Positions 10,886 through 19,231 of a stretch of DNA of 64,000 nucleotides are shown in pieces (within the stretch, counting starts at the first letter, position 1; every line of letters starts with the position of its first letter). The position numbers were made by a program, and so were the translations under genes. The notes below the pieces were generated by a model. That model was not told the origin of the DNA, did not search any database, and worked only from the letters and a program-made list of their open reading frames with translations. The DNA is from Pseudothauera rhizosphaerae. GTDB taxonomy: Bacteria > Pseudomonadota > Gammaproteobacteria > Burkholderiales > Rhodocyclaceae. The stretch is taken from NCBI RefSeq assembly GCF_004801305.1, contig NZ_SSOD01000004.1:186001-250000 (forward strand), written 5' to 3'.

Positions 10886-11175
10886 GTGGCTATCGCCTGT
10901 CGCCGCTGGCGGCGGCGGATTTGTCCGACGTATGGGACTACTCCGCCCGCCACTGGGGGTTTGACCAGGCGGACCGTTACGTCCGGACGATACGCGACGC
11001 CTGCGCCGCACTGGCCGCTGGACGGCTGCACGGCCAGAGCGCGGAACACATCCGCCCCGGCTACCGCAAGCAGATCGTCGGTCGGCATCTGCTCTTTTTC
11101 TGAAAAGCGCCCGACAACGGCATAGAAGTCATGCGCATCCTTTATTAGCGCATGGATGTGGAACAGCATCTGTAA
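10882..11175 (+). pseudogene. ParE/RelE-family toxin remnant with two in-frame stops
   Basis: A GTG start overlapping the antitoxin stop gives a ParE-like protein (YRLSPLAAADLSDVWDYSARHWG..., HIRPGYRKQIVGRHLLFF) that stops at TGA 11101-11103 after 73 codons. The same frame continues with unmistakable ParE C-terminal sequence (KAPDNGIEVMRILY, then RMDVEQHL) broken by TAG at 11146-11148 and ending at TAA 11173-11175. Full-length relatives read FR at the first break and HQ at the second. CGA to TGA, CAT to TAT and CAG to TAG would each be single C-to-T changes. The C-terminal strand bearing toxin-critical residues is lost, so the toxin is probably inactive. Confidence 0.85.
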
Positions 11176-11268
11176 CGCTTCTGGCCTGTCATTTGAAAGG
11201 GCGAACTCTGGAGTGGCAGAGCGCCCCCACCAGCCACTCAGCGGCGGAGGCGCATAAGCGGGTCCAGA

Positions 11269-13881
11269 TCAATAGCTCGCGCGTAGCGTCAGCATGACGT
11301 TGCGTGGTTCGCCGTACCAGTTGCCGGAGTCAGTGGTTCCGACCACCTGGTAGTAACGCTTGTCGAACAGGTTGTTCACGTTGAGCGCCAGCGACCACTG
11401 CGGGTTGAAACGGTACTCGGCGAAGAGGTTCACCAGTGCTCGGCCCGGTTCGGTGAACTCGTAGTCGACAGTCGGCCCGTCGTACAGGCCGCTGACCGCA
11501 TTGAAAGTACTGGCCGATCCCGACACATAAGTTTTGCTCTGTGCCGTCAAGCCTCCACCGACTTTCAGCCCGGCCAACTGGCCGCGCAGTTGGTAGCTGG
11601 TCCACAGCTTGAACAGGTGTTTCGGCGTGATGGAGCTGAAGACTCCTTTGCTTTGCTTGTCTTCGTTGTCGTTGTAGGTATAGCCGACTGCAAGCTGCCA
11701 GCCGGGCAGGATTTCACCGCCCAGTTCGGCTTCGATGCCCTTGCTGACGCGGTGGCCTGTATCGAGAAAGCAGCAACTGCTGCCGAGATCCCCCGGAGTA
11801 TTGGGATAACTGGAATCACGGACAGCAGTACCCTTGCGATCGATCTTGTACAGAGCCAGCGAGGTATTCAAGCGGCCACCGAAAAGCTCGCCCTTGATCC
11901 CGATTTCATGGTTGCGCCCGGTGATCGGATCAAGGGGAGAACCAGGGAGTGGCGCTTTGAGGCTGGTCGATTGCGACTGATAAGTATCTGCAATGCTGGC
12001 ATAGGTCGTCCAGCTATTATTAATGTCATAGACGACGCCAATGTACGGAGTAAAAACCGAGTCATCCTTGCGGGAGGTCTGGCTGACGCTAGTAAGCAAC
12101 CCCGAGGGTACGCTATAGGAATACTGCGTCTGTTTGAAATCGTACCAACTCTGTCGCCCACCGAGAATGAGGGTCAAGGGATCGGCGATCTTCAGCGCCA
12201 ACGATCCGTAAAACCCCTTTTCCGTCCGGTCCTGATCGACAGCAGTGAAGGGATAGTATGGATCGTTCGAACCATACTGCGAAGGATCGAAATCGAAGAT
12301 ATCTGCTGCTATACGACCACTGTTACGGCGTGCGCCGGTCCGTGATAGCTCAAAGTCACTCCAGTTTGCCCCAAGCGTCAAACGGTGCTCACGCCCAAAC
12401 ATTTGAAACTTCCCTTTGAGCGCGGCATCGATGGTGCGTTGAGTCTCGGGGTAATGGTAGGAGGCCCCCCTGCCGGCAAAGCCGGTGCCTGTCAGAGGGT
12501 CAATAGCCCCATAAAAAAGGTGATCCAGACGATAACTATCGGTCTTGGTACGAGACATCTCGATGCCCAGAGACCAATCTGAACCAAATTTCTGATCGAT
12601 CCGAGCAAAAAACGAACGACGTTTCCGGTCGGTGTTGTCATCCGATGAATTCCCGAAGAAGCTGCGTGACAAACGAAGATCGTCGCCATTGCTGTACCGG
12701 GGAATACCGAAGCTCCAGAAGGTCGCGTCATGGCGATCATAGTGGGCGCCGATTGTGAGCATGGTGCTGTCGGTCACATCCGCCTCGACGATGCCGTAGA
12801 ACACCTGTTTGTCGCTGTCGGCATGGTCATAGAAAAACTCGCGGTCCTCCAACGCTGTGACGAAACGGCCGCGAACACGGCCATCCAGAGCCAGCGGGCC
12901 GCTGATGTCGGCCTCGGTGCGGAAGTTGTTCCAGCTTCCGGCGGAAAGCATGCCCTTGAGCTGAAAGTCTCGTGTCGGCTTCTTGCGCACCAGATTGATG
13001 GCCCCGCCGGGGTTACCGGATACGCCATACAGGGCATCGGAGCCGCGCAGCACCTCGACGCTGTCGTATAGCGCCATGTCGATCTGCTCCGTCACCCAAC
13101 CATTCGAGAGTGAACTGTTGCCGTCGATCTGGAAATTGCCGATCTCGAAGCCGCGGGAATAGAAGTAGGAACGCGAGGTGTCGTACATCTGATGCACGAC
13201 GCCGGGCGTCTGCTCCATGACGGATTCAAGCGTGTTCAAGCCCTGATCCTGTATCCGTTGAGCCGTCATCACCGTCACGGATTGCGGCGTCTCGCGCAGG
13301 CTCTGGCCCTTGCCATAAGTGGAACTGTGGGTGGTATAGGAGCCGCTGCCTTCGGTGACCCCGATCCGCTCGCTTGCCGCCGTCACCGTCACCGGTGCCA
13401 GCGTCGCCTCCCCATGCTTGTCTACCACCGGCGCCGGCCGCAGCCCGTAGTTGCCGCCGGCCTGCCGGTAGGCTTCCAGCCCTGTGCCGACGAGCAGCGC
13501 CGCGAAGCCGGCCGATACGCCGTAGCTGCCTTTGAGGCCGGGGCTGGTCCTGCCTTTTGTCGCTTCACCGGAGGCGGTCAGCAGTACCCCGGCTTCTTCG
13601 GCGAAGCGGTTCAGTGCGCCGGCCAGCGGTCCGGCGGGGATGTCGTAGGTTTTGGCCTGGGCAAGCGTCTGGGGCGCGTGCTCCTGCCCCTGCGCTTCCG
13701 GCATCCAGCCCGCGCCGGCGAACAAACTGCCGGTAATGGCGACGTGCACCGCAAACGCCAGTGGGCGCGGCGCAAAGTTGAACACCGGCCGGATTGCAGG
13801 CAGCGGATGCGGAGTGGCGGGAGCGATGTGGCGGCAAGCAACGCCACCGGGGTTGGCGCGACGGCAGGAACGGCTGGACAT
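11269..13881 (-). CDS. TonB-dependent siderophore receptor with N-terminal signalling (STN) domain
   Basis: An 870-residue outer-membrane receptor that would import a ferric siderophore using TonB energy. After an unusually long N-terminus and signal segment (ending near AQGQ, residue ~66) comes an STN domain (about 78-150: YDIPAGPLAGALNRFAEEAGVLL), then the plug (SLRETPQSVTVMTAQRI, RGSDALYGVSGNPGGAINLV) and a 22-strand barrel ending in ...MLTLRASY with the terminal aromatic. The STN domain marks it as a transducer that signals to FecR. The ATG at 13881 was chosen because the upstream in-frame extension is Pro/Arg-rich and unlike protein. FecI and FecR lie upstream on the same strand, separated by the Phd/PIN cassette. 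Confidence 0.93.
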   Translation of the reverse strand: MSSRSCRRANPGGVACRHIAPATPHPLPAIRPVFNFAPRPLAFAVHVAITGSLFAGAGWMPEAQGQEHAPQTLAQAKTYDIPAGPLAGALNRFAEEAGVLLTASGEATKGRTSPGLKGSYGVSAGFAALLVGTGLEAYRQAGGNYGLRPAPVVDKHGEATLAPVTVTAASERIGVTEGSGSYTTHSSTYGKGQSLRETPQSVTVMTAQRIQDQGLNTLESVMEQTPGVVHQMYDTSRSYFYSRGFEIGNFQIDGNSSLSNGWVTEQIDMALYDSVEVLRGSDALYGVSGNPGGAINLVRKKPTRDFQLKGMLSAGSWNNFRTEADISGPLALDGRVRGRFVTALEDREFFYDHADSDKQVFYGIVEADVTDSTMLTIGAHYDRHDATFWSFGIPRYSNGDDLRLSRSFFGNSSDDNTDRKRRSFFARIDQKFGSDWSLGIEMSRTKTDSYRLDHLFYGAIDPLTGTGFAGRGASYHYPETQRTIDAALKGKFQMFGREHRLTLGANWSDFELSRTGARRNSGRIAADIFDFDPSQYGSNDPYYPFTAVDQDRTEKGFYGSLALKIADPLTLILGGRQSWYDFKQTQYSYSVPSGLLTSVSQTSRKDDSVFTPYIGVVYDINNSWTTYASIADTYQSQSTSLKAPLPGSPLDPITGRNHEIGIKGELFGGRLNTSLALYKIDRKGTAVRDSSYPNTPGDLGSSCCFLDTGHRVSKGIEAELGGEILPGWQLAVGYTYNDNEDKQSKGVFSSITPKHLFKLWTSYQLRGQLAGLKVGGGLTAQSKTYVSGSASTFNAVSGLYDGPTVDYEFTEPGRALVNLFAEYRFNPQWSLALNVNNLFDKRYYQVVGTTDSGNWYGEPRNVMLTLRASY

Positions 13882-14111
13882 GGGACGGTTTCCCTCAAGC
13901 GATGGGTTGAACAGGGAGAGGGGCGGTCCGGGGCATCGCGCTGGCTGCCTGAGCGCACGGGGCGAACGGGGGCGCGGCAACCGGCTGTCCGGGCCGGTGC
14001 GCACGCCGTTGGGTGGCTGGTGATGGGTGATCGGCTTGCCTCTCACCGGGTAAATCGGGCGAAAGGCAAAAAGGGGAACTGCTCCGGCGTTTTTTTCATC
14101 ATTCGGCGGAA

Positions 14112-14140
14112 TTGATCGAATCGAACGATTCGCCTAATAT
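14112..14140 (+). promoter_or_regulatory. Promoter and operator of the Phd/PIN module
   Basis: A -35 box TTGATC (14112-14117) and -10 box TAATAT (14135-14140) are separated by exactly 17 nt. A perfect palindrome CGAATCG-AA-CGATTCG (14117-14132) fills the spacer. A dyad over the core promoter is the normal place for autorepression by a Phd/YefM antitoxin. The antitoxin ATG is 31 nt downstream. Confidence 0.72.
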
Positions 14141-14170
14141 GGGCGTCAGAAATCCACCGAGACCCATGCC

Positions 14171-14422
14171 ATGTTGACTTTTACTGCCAATGAAGCCAAG
14201 ACCCGCTTCGGGGAACTGCTCGACCGCGTGCAGCGGGAGCCGGTCCAGGTCGCCCGGCGCAACCGCGTGGTCGGCGTCATGGTGTCGCCGGAAGACTACG
14301 CGGCAATGCGTGCTTTCTATGCCGACCGTTTGCGCAGGACGATGGAGCGAACCGCCAGCGCGGCTGCCGCCCAAGGTCTGACCGAGGCGGAACTGGCAGA
14401 CCTGCTGGCCGATGAAAGCTAA
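14171..14422 (+). CDS. Phd/YefM-family antitoxin
   Basis: An 83-residue antitoxin. The N-terminal Phd fold is clear (FTANEAKTRFGELLDRVQREPVQVARRNR, then VGVMVSPEDYAAM), as is a short C-terminal tail with acidic residues (GLTEAELADLLADES) for toxin binding. It overlaps the PIN toxin start by 11 nt. The palindromic promoter just upstream fits conditional autoregulation. It lies on the plus strand between the TonB receptor and FecR genes, which are on the minus strand. Confidence 0.9.
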   Translation: MLTFTANEAKTRFGELLDRVQREPVQVARRNRVVGVMVSPEDYAAMRAFYADRLRRTMERTASAAAAQGLTEAELADLLADES

Positions 14423-14837
14423 GCGAGCCGTCGTCGACAGCAATGTACTGATCAGTGCTGCACTGTCCGCCGGTTCGGTACCTGGCCAGGTCACATTCTG
14501 GTTGCTTGAACACGGTCGGCTGCTGTTTTGCGACGAAACCTTCGCCGAACTGGAAACCCGCCTGTGGCGCCCGAAGTTCGACCGCTACCTGAGTCTGGAA
14601 GACCGGCGCCTGCTGCTGCACGATTTGAGTGCCGTGGGCGAGTGGGTAAAGCTGCCCGAAAGGGAGCGGCCCACTTTCAGCCGGGACCCGGATGACGACA
14701 AGTTCATGCAACTCGCCCTGGAGGGCAGGGCTGACTGGCTGATCAGCGGTGACCGCGACTTGCTCGATCTGGCGCCGGTTTCGTGGCTGCGCATCGTTTC
14801 GCCCGCCGAGGCGCTGGGGCTGATCGAACTGCCATGA
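14412..14837 (+). CDS. PIN-domain ribonuclease toxin (COG1569 type)
   Basis: A 141-residue PIN-domain toxin, expected to be a Mg-dependent ribonuclease. The first acidic residue is in VVDSNVLISAAL (D9). Further acidic positions lie in FCDETFAELETRL (centre) and RDPDDDKFMQLALEGRADWL with ISGDRDLL at the C-terminal end, which is the order of the PIN active site. It starts inside the end of the antitoxin gene. The module appears intact. Confidence 0.9.
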   Translation: MKAKRAVVDSNVLISAALSAGSVPGQVTFWLLEHGRLLFCDETFAELETRLWRPKFDRYLSLEDRRLLLHDLSAVGEWVKLPERERPTFSRDPDDDKFMQLALEGRADWLISGDRDLLDLAPVSWLRIVSPAEALGLIELP

Positions 14838-14865
14838 TGTGAAGGCGATGGCTTCGCCATCCGGT

Positions 14866-15885
14866 TCAACGCGCCTCGACGGTGACCCACCAAGGCAGCG
14901 TCCGGCGTATCCGAACCGGCAGGGTGTTCTCCAGCATGGCCAGGGCACGGTCGGTATCGTCGGCCGGATAGACTCCCATCACGGTAAGTTCGGCCACTTC
15001 CGGCGCAACGCCGATGTGGCCGCGCCGGTAGCGGGCCAAATCTTCGATCAGTTGCCTGAGCGGGATGTCGTCCGCCAGGACCACGCCGCGGCGCCAGGCT
15101 TCGCGGGCACGTTCGGCGGGGGCGATGGTGGATATCTGCTCGGCGGTGAAATCGGCGCGCTGCCCGGCTTCGACGCGTTGGACCGCGCCGGTTGCGTTGC
15201 GGATTTCCACGGCCCCTTCGAACACGTCGAGCCGGGTGCGCCCGTCGCCGTGGTTTACCGAGAAGCGGGTACCCAGTGCCTGCATGCGCCCGAAGCGGGT
15301 TTGCACGTAGAAGGGCCGGCCGGTTCGATCGCCGGCGGTCTGGATGAGGATTTCCCCTGCCGCCAGTTTGAGCAGGCGGGCGCCGGCCTGGTAATCCACG
15401 CTCAAGGCACTGTCGGTGTTCAGCCAGACCTGCGTGCCGTCGGTCAGGGTGATTTCCCGCCGTTCGCCGGTACCGGTGTGGAAATCGGCGCCCCAGGCCA
15501 TGACGATCTCGGGCAGGGGTGTCTGGCGCCAGCCCAGCCAGCCGGCCAGCGCCAGGCCAGCCAGACCCGCGATGCCGCCGAGTGCGTGGCGCCGGCCGGC
15601 CGTGCCGCGCCGGGCGGCCTTGATGCCGGCAACGGCGGCTTCGTGCCCGCCGTTGCGCAGCGGGTCGAAACGCCGGCTGACTGCCTCGATGTGCGCCCAG
15701 GCCTGGGCGTGTTCGGGGGATTGGGCAAGCCAGTTCCGCCAGGCTTGGCGTTCCCGCTCGGTGACGCCGTCGCCGCGCAGGGTGGCGTACCAGGCGGCAG
15801 CCTGTTCCAGGCTTGCGAAACCCGCCTTGGCCGCGCCTTGTTCCGGCTGCCCGGCGGGCGGCATGGGGATGTCGCCTGCCGCCAT
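14866..15885 (-). CDS. fecR: FecR-family anti-sigma / signal transducer
   Basis: A 339-residue inner-membrane regulator that passes the signal from a ligand-loaded STN receptor to the FecI sigma factor. Its order is a cytoplasmic N-terminal FecR_N/DUF4880 segment (AAAWYATLRGDGVTERERQAW), a single helix at about 101-119 (ALGGIAGLAGLALAGWLGW), the periplasmic FecR domain (ITLTDGTQVWLNTDSALSVDY, GRMQALGTRFSV, VFEGAVEIR) and a C-terminal STN-like receptor-binding end (PLRQLIEDLARYRRGHIGV). It starts 2 nt after the fecI stop. It should pair with the STN receptor at 11269-13881. Confidence 0.94.
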   Translation of the reverse strand: MAAGDIPMPPAGQPEQGAAKAGFASLEQAAAWYATLRGDGVTERERQAWRNWLAQSPEHAQAWAHIEAVSRRFDPLRNGGHEAAVAGIKAARRGTAGRRHALGGIAGLAGLALAGWLGWRQTPLPEIVMAWGADFHTGTGERREITLTDGTQVWLNTDSALSVDYQAGARLLKLAAGEILIQTAGDRTGRPFYVQTRFGRMQALGTRFSVNHGDGRTRLDVFEGAVEIRNATGAVQRVEAGQRADFTAEQISTIAPAERAREAWRRGVVLADDIPLRQLIEDLARYRRGHIGVAPEVAELTVMGVYPADDTDRALAMLENTLPVRIRRTLPWWVTVEAR

Positions 15886-15887
15886 GT

Positions 15888-16409
15888 TCAGACGTCGAGC
15901 CCGGCTTCGATCAGGGCGCACTGCAGCATGGCCTGGGCGATGTATTTCTTGACCATGCGTTCGGAGACACCGAGCTGGCCGGAGATTTCGCGATAGGGCA
16001 TGCCATCCACCTGGGCCATTACGAACGCGGCCGCCGCCTTTTGCGACAGGCGGCCGAGCATGTTGCCGATTTCCAGCAGGGCTTCGACGACGAGGGCGCG
16101 GTGTTCCGGAGAGGGTTCGAACGCTTCCGGCCGTGTTGCCAGGGTTTGTAGCCAGGCTTGCTCGACCTCCCGGTGGCGCCAGAGGTCGATGCACATGCCG
16201 TTGGCCATCGCGCGGAGGTAGCCGCGCGCCTCGGGCGCGCTGGCGAAGCGGCGCGGTGCGGCCAGCAGGCGCAGGAAGGCGTCGTGGGCAAGGTCGGCGG
16301 CATCCGCTGCGTTCCCCAGGCGGCGGCGCAGCCACCCGTGCAGCCAGCCATGGTGGTCGCAGTAGAGGAGCTCGATGGAAGGTGGAGACGGGTAGTCCGA
16401 GGTGCTCAC
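15888..16409 (-). CDS. fecI: FecI-type ECF sigma factor
   Basis: An extracytoplasmic-function sigma factor of about 173 residues. Region 2 is visible as DAADLAHDAFLRLLAAP followed by AMANGMCIDLWRHREVEQ, and region 4 as FVMAQVDGMPYREISGQLGVSERMVKKYIAQAM. A GTG at 16409 is preferred; a TTG at 16430 would add seven residues, and neither has a strong ribosome site. A Fur-box-like dyad lies 33-47 nt upstream, so iron probably represses it. With fecR and the STN receptor it forms a complete cell-surface signalling set that should activate transcription of the receptor gene. Confidence 0.92.
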   Translation of the reverse strand: MSTSDYPSPPSIELLYCDHHGWLHGWLRRRLGNAADAADLAHDAFLRLLAAPRRFASAPEARGYLRAMANGMCIDLWRHREVEQAWLQTLATRPEAFEPSPEHRALVVEALLEIGNMLGRLSQKAAAAFVMAQVDGMPYREISGQLGVSERMVKKYIAQAMLQCALIEAGLDV

Positions 16410-16439
16410 GAGGGGTGGCCGTGCGTACAACGATAGTTA

Positions 16440-16459
16440 AATGGGAATCGCTCTCAATT
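16440..16459 (-). promoter_or_regulatory. Fur-box-like operator upstream of fecI
   Basis: The dyad TGGGAATCGCTCTCA (16442-16456) matches the 7-1-7 Fur consensus at about 9 of 14 positions and lies directly upstream of the fecI start in a short AT-enriched stretch. This is the usual control of FecI-type genes. Assignment rests on pattern and position only. Confidence 0.5.
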
Positions 16460-16556
16460 ATCTGCGAGGGCGGCCCTTCTGACAACCGCGCCGCGGCAGG
16501 CCGGGGAGTTCATTGCGTCGGCTGTTCCGGGCATACACCTGCGGATATGCTCCCGA

Positions 16557-17897
16557 TCAGTGCGCCTCCCGGTCCAGTTCGGCGGCCAGCGCCTGCAGTG
16601 CCGGGGAGATGCGCACCGGCCACAATTCGGTGGAGTCCGTGCGGTCAAGGGTACGCAGCGCCGCGGGCAGACGGGCCAGTTCTTCGGCGGCGTGGGCGCG
16701 CAGCGCCGCGAGCGGTTCGGCTGGCGCCAGGCGGCGGCCGGCGCGCATGACCGGCTGCAGCAGTGGGACGGCGTCCGTGGGCGGCGCCTCGTCGTGCAGG
16801 GCGACCAGGTCGCCGGCACTGCCGCCCAGGCGCCACACCTGCTTGGCGCCCGGCCAGGTGGCCTTGCCTTCGGAACGCTTGCGCCGCGGCCGTCCGTCGT
16901 AGGCCTGGAGCTTGTAGACGGCGTCGATGCAGGGCACGTCGGCCGAGGTGGTGAGGCTGGTGCCGACGCCGAAGCCGTCGATGGGTGCATCGGCGGCGAG
17001 CAGGGCGGCGATGCGGCCTTCGTCCAGGTTGCCGCTGGCGAACAGATGCACGTCGGGGAGGCCACCGTCGTCCAGGATGCGGCGCACGCGGCGGGCGTGG
17101 TCGAGCAGGTCGCCGCTGTCCAGGCGCAGGGCGCGGATGCGGGTGCCGTGCCGGGCAAGTTCCGGCGCCAGTTCGACGACGCGGCGTGCGCCCTCCTCGG
17201 TGTCGTAGGTATCGATGAGCAGGGTCAGGTTGTCCGGTTGGGAAGCGGCGAAGCGGGCGAAGGCATCGGCCTCGCGGGCGTGCGCTTCGATGTAGGAGTG
17301 GGCCATGGTGCCGTACACCGGAATGCCGTAGCGCTGGCCGGCCAGCACCGTGGCGCTGCCGTCGAAGCCGGCCAGCCAGGCGGCGCGCGCGGCGAGCAGT
17401 CCGGCCTCCGCGCCGTGGGCACGGCGCAGGCCGAAGTCCACCAGCAGCCGGCCGGGCGCGGCCAGGCGGCAGCGCGCGGCCTTGCTGGCGACCAGGGTGG
17501 CGTAGTGCACCAGGTTGATCAGCCGGCTCTCCACGAGCTGCGCCTCGGCGATGGGCGCCTCCACGCGCAGCACCGGCTCGTTGGCGAAGAACACGCTGCC
17601 TTCGCGCATGGCGTGCACGTCGCCGGTGAAGCGGAAACCGGCCAGGCGGTCCACGAAGTCGGGAGGGAAGCGCCCGCTGTCGTGCAGCCAGGCCAGTTCG
17701 TCGGCCCCGAAGCGCAGATTCTCCAGGTAGTCCAGCGCCTGCTCGATGCCGGCCAGCAGCAGGAAACCGCGTTCCGGCGGCAGGCTGCGCACGAAGAGTT
17801 CGAACACCGCGCGGCCGTGCAGGCCTTCGTCGAAGTAGGCCTGCAGCATGGTGAGCTGGTAGAAGTCGGTGAGCAGGGCCTCGTCGCCGGTTCTCAT
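16557..17897 (-). CDS. pncB: Nicotinate phosphoribosyltransferase
   Basis: A 446-residue enzyme that joins nicotinate and PRPP, with ATP, to give nicotinate mononucleotide in NAD salvage. Family marks are the start LLTDFYQLTMLQAYF, VFELFVRSLP, ARAAWLAGFDGSATVLAG, YGIPVYGTMAHSYI (with the catalytic His), LRLDSGDLLDHARRVR, FASGNLDE and FGVGTSLTTSADVP. Length matches the prokaryotic/NAPRT class. The ATG overlaps the pncA stop (ATGA), so the two salvage genes are co-translated, with nicotinamidase supplying the substrate. Confidence 0.96.
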   Translation of the reverse strand: MRTGDEALLTDFYQLTMLQAYFDEGLHGRAVFELFVRSLPPERGFLLLAGIEQALDYLENLRFGADELAWLHDSGRFPPDFVDRLAGFRFTGDVHAMREGSVFFANEPVLRVEAPIAEAQLVESRLINLVHYATLVASKAARCRLAAPGRLLVDFGLRRAHGAEAGLLAARAAWLAGFDGSATVLAGQRYGIPVYGTMAHSYIEAHAREADAFARFAASQPDNLTLLIDTYDTEEGARRVVELAPELARHGTRIRALRLDSGDLLDHARRVRRILDDGGLPDVHLFASGNLDEGRIAALLAADAPIDGFGVGTSLTTSADVPCIDAVYKLQAYDGRPRRKRSEGKATWPGAKQVWRLGGSAGDLVALHDEAPPTDAVPLLQPVMRAGRRLAPAEPLAALRAHAAEELARLPAALRTLDRTDSTELWPVRISPALQALAAELDREAH

Positions 17898-18505
17898 GCC
17901 TGCACCTCCTGCAGCGTCAGCAGGCGGGCGCCCCGTTCGCGCATCGCGGCGATGGCGCGCTCGCCGTCGCCGGGCGTCACGTCCACCGCGCGCACCGCGT
18001 CGCCGAGCAGGCAGGTGTCGAAGCCCTCCGCGAGCGCGTCGAGCACGCTGGCCCGCACGCAGTAGTCGGTGGCCAGCCCGCCCACGAAGAGCCGCCGGAT
18101 GTCGTGCCGGCGCAGCCAGTCGGCCAGCCCTGTGCCCTGGAAAGCGGAATAGGCATCCGCGTCCGCGCCTGTGGCCTTGGAGACGACGTGCGCGTCGGCC
18201 GGCACGTCCAGCCCGACAGCGAATTCTGCGCCCGGCGTGCCGGCCACGCAGTGGGGCGGCCACGGCCCACCGCGCGCGGCGAAGGACACGTGGTCCGCCG
18301 GATGCCAGTCGCGGGAGAACACGCAGGGCAGGCCGCGCGCGGCGAACAGTTGCAGCCAGGCGTTGAGCACGGGCACCACCGCATCGCCCCCAGCCACGCC
18401 CAGCGCCCCGCCGGGCAGGAAGTCGCACTGCACGTCCACCACCAGCAGGGCATCACCGGTGCCGAGGTGCAGCGGTACGGGCATGGAATCGGCATGGGCG
18501 GACAT
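17894..18505 (-). CDS. pncA: Nicotinamidase (PncA)
   Basis: A 203-residue isochorismatase-fold hydrolase converting nicotinamide to nicotinate. The catalytic triad is visible as D24 (VVDVQCDFLPGGAL), K110 (HVVSKAT) and C149 (GLATDYCVRASVLDA). The metal-site SRDWHPADHVSF motif is also present. It may also act on pyrazinamide, as the family does. It is upstream of and overlaps pncB, and is transcribed divergently from the phosphoribosyltransferase pair at 18638. Confidence 0.96.
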   Translation of the reverse strand: MSAHADSMPVPLHLGTGDALLVVDVQCDFLPGGALGVAGGDAVVPVLNAWLQLFAARGLPCVFSRDWHPADHVSFAARGGPWPPHCVAGTPGAEFAVGLDVPADAHVVSKATGADADAYSAFQGTGLADWLRRHDIRRLFVGGLATDYCVRASVLDALAEGFDTCLLGDAVRAVDVTPGDGERAIAAMRERGARLLTLQEVQA

Positions 18506-18557
18506 GGCGGCTCTCCCTGTATGTTCTGGTCCCCTGCACGGTTTGACCGTCGCGGGG

Positions 18558-18585
18558 CGCGGCCGGTTTGAAGCGTCCGGCCGCG
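18558..18585. promoter_or_regulatory. GC-rich hairpin in the divergent pncA / PRTase control region
   Basis: In the 132-nt gap between pncA and the divergent phosphoribosyltransferase, CGCGGCCGG and CCGGCCGCG form a perfect 9-bp stem around a 10-nt loop. It is not followed by a T-run in either direction, so it is more likely an operator or leader structure than a terminator. Its function is unknown. Confidence 0.4.
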
Positions 18586-18637
18586 CGGGGGTAAGCTTAA
18601 CGGGCTCGCCATCGGCAGGGAAGGAAGGGGAGGAAGA

Positions 18638-19231
18638 ATGGACCAAGCCGCACCCCGGCGCAGCCGCCTCTACGACGCGGCGCAACTGGCGGCAGTGCTC
18701 GATGCCATGGCGCTGCAGGCCGCGGGCCTGCTGGCCGGTGCGGAAGCCGTAGCCCTGGTGGGTGTGCTGCGCCGGGGCGCGCCGCTGGCCGACATGCTGG
18801 CCGAACGTCTCGGGGCGCACGGGGTGGCGCCGCCGCGCCGCGTGGATCTGGCGATCAGCCGCTATGCGGACGACCTGACCCTGCTGTACCCCCAGACCCG
18901 CCTGCTGGAAGACGCGGCCCACGCCGCGCCGGACCTGGAGGGCCACACCGTGCTGCTGGTGGACGACGTGCTGTACACGGGCCACTCCCTGCTGCGCGCG
19001 GTCGATTGGCTGGTGCGCCGGCACGCCGAGTGCGTGCGGGTGGCGGTGCTGGCCGAGCGCTGCATCGCGCGCCTGCCGCTGCATGCGGACGTGGTGGGCG
19101 TGCGCCTGCAGGTGGCGCCCGGCGACATCGTGGAATGCCACGTGCCGCCCTACGAGCCGGCCTTCGCCATCGAGCTGGTGCATCGCCCTGCGGCGGCGCC
19201 CGGCAACGACACTTCGCGAGGTGGGCGATGA
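18638..19231 (+). CDS. PyrR-like phosphoribosyltransferase family protein
   Basis: A 197-residue type I phosphoribosyltransferase. The PRPP-binding motif VLLVDDVLYTGHSL (about residues 105-118) closely matches PyrR/uracil PRTases, and VGVLRRGAPLADMLAERL earlier provides the flexible-loop region. A strong GGGGAGGAAG ribosome site precedes the ATG. It overlaps the next gene by ATGA. Whether it salvages uracil, regulates like PyrR or acts on another base cannot be told from sequence, and no pyr operon is beside it. It starts divergently from the pncA-pncB NAD-salvage pair, so a link to nicotinate metabolism is possible. Confidence 0.82.
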   Translation: MDQAAPRRSRLYDAAQLAAVLDAMALQAAGLLAGAEAVALVGVLRRGAPLADMLAERLGAHGVAPPRRVDLAISRYADDLTLLYPQTRLLEDAAHAAPDLEGHTVLLVDDVLYTGHSLLRAVDWLVRRHAECVRVAVLAERCIARLPLHADVVGVRLQVAPGDIVECHVPPYEPAFAIELVHRPAAAPGNDTSRGGR

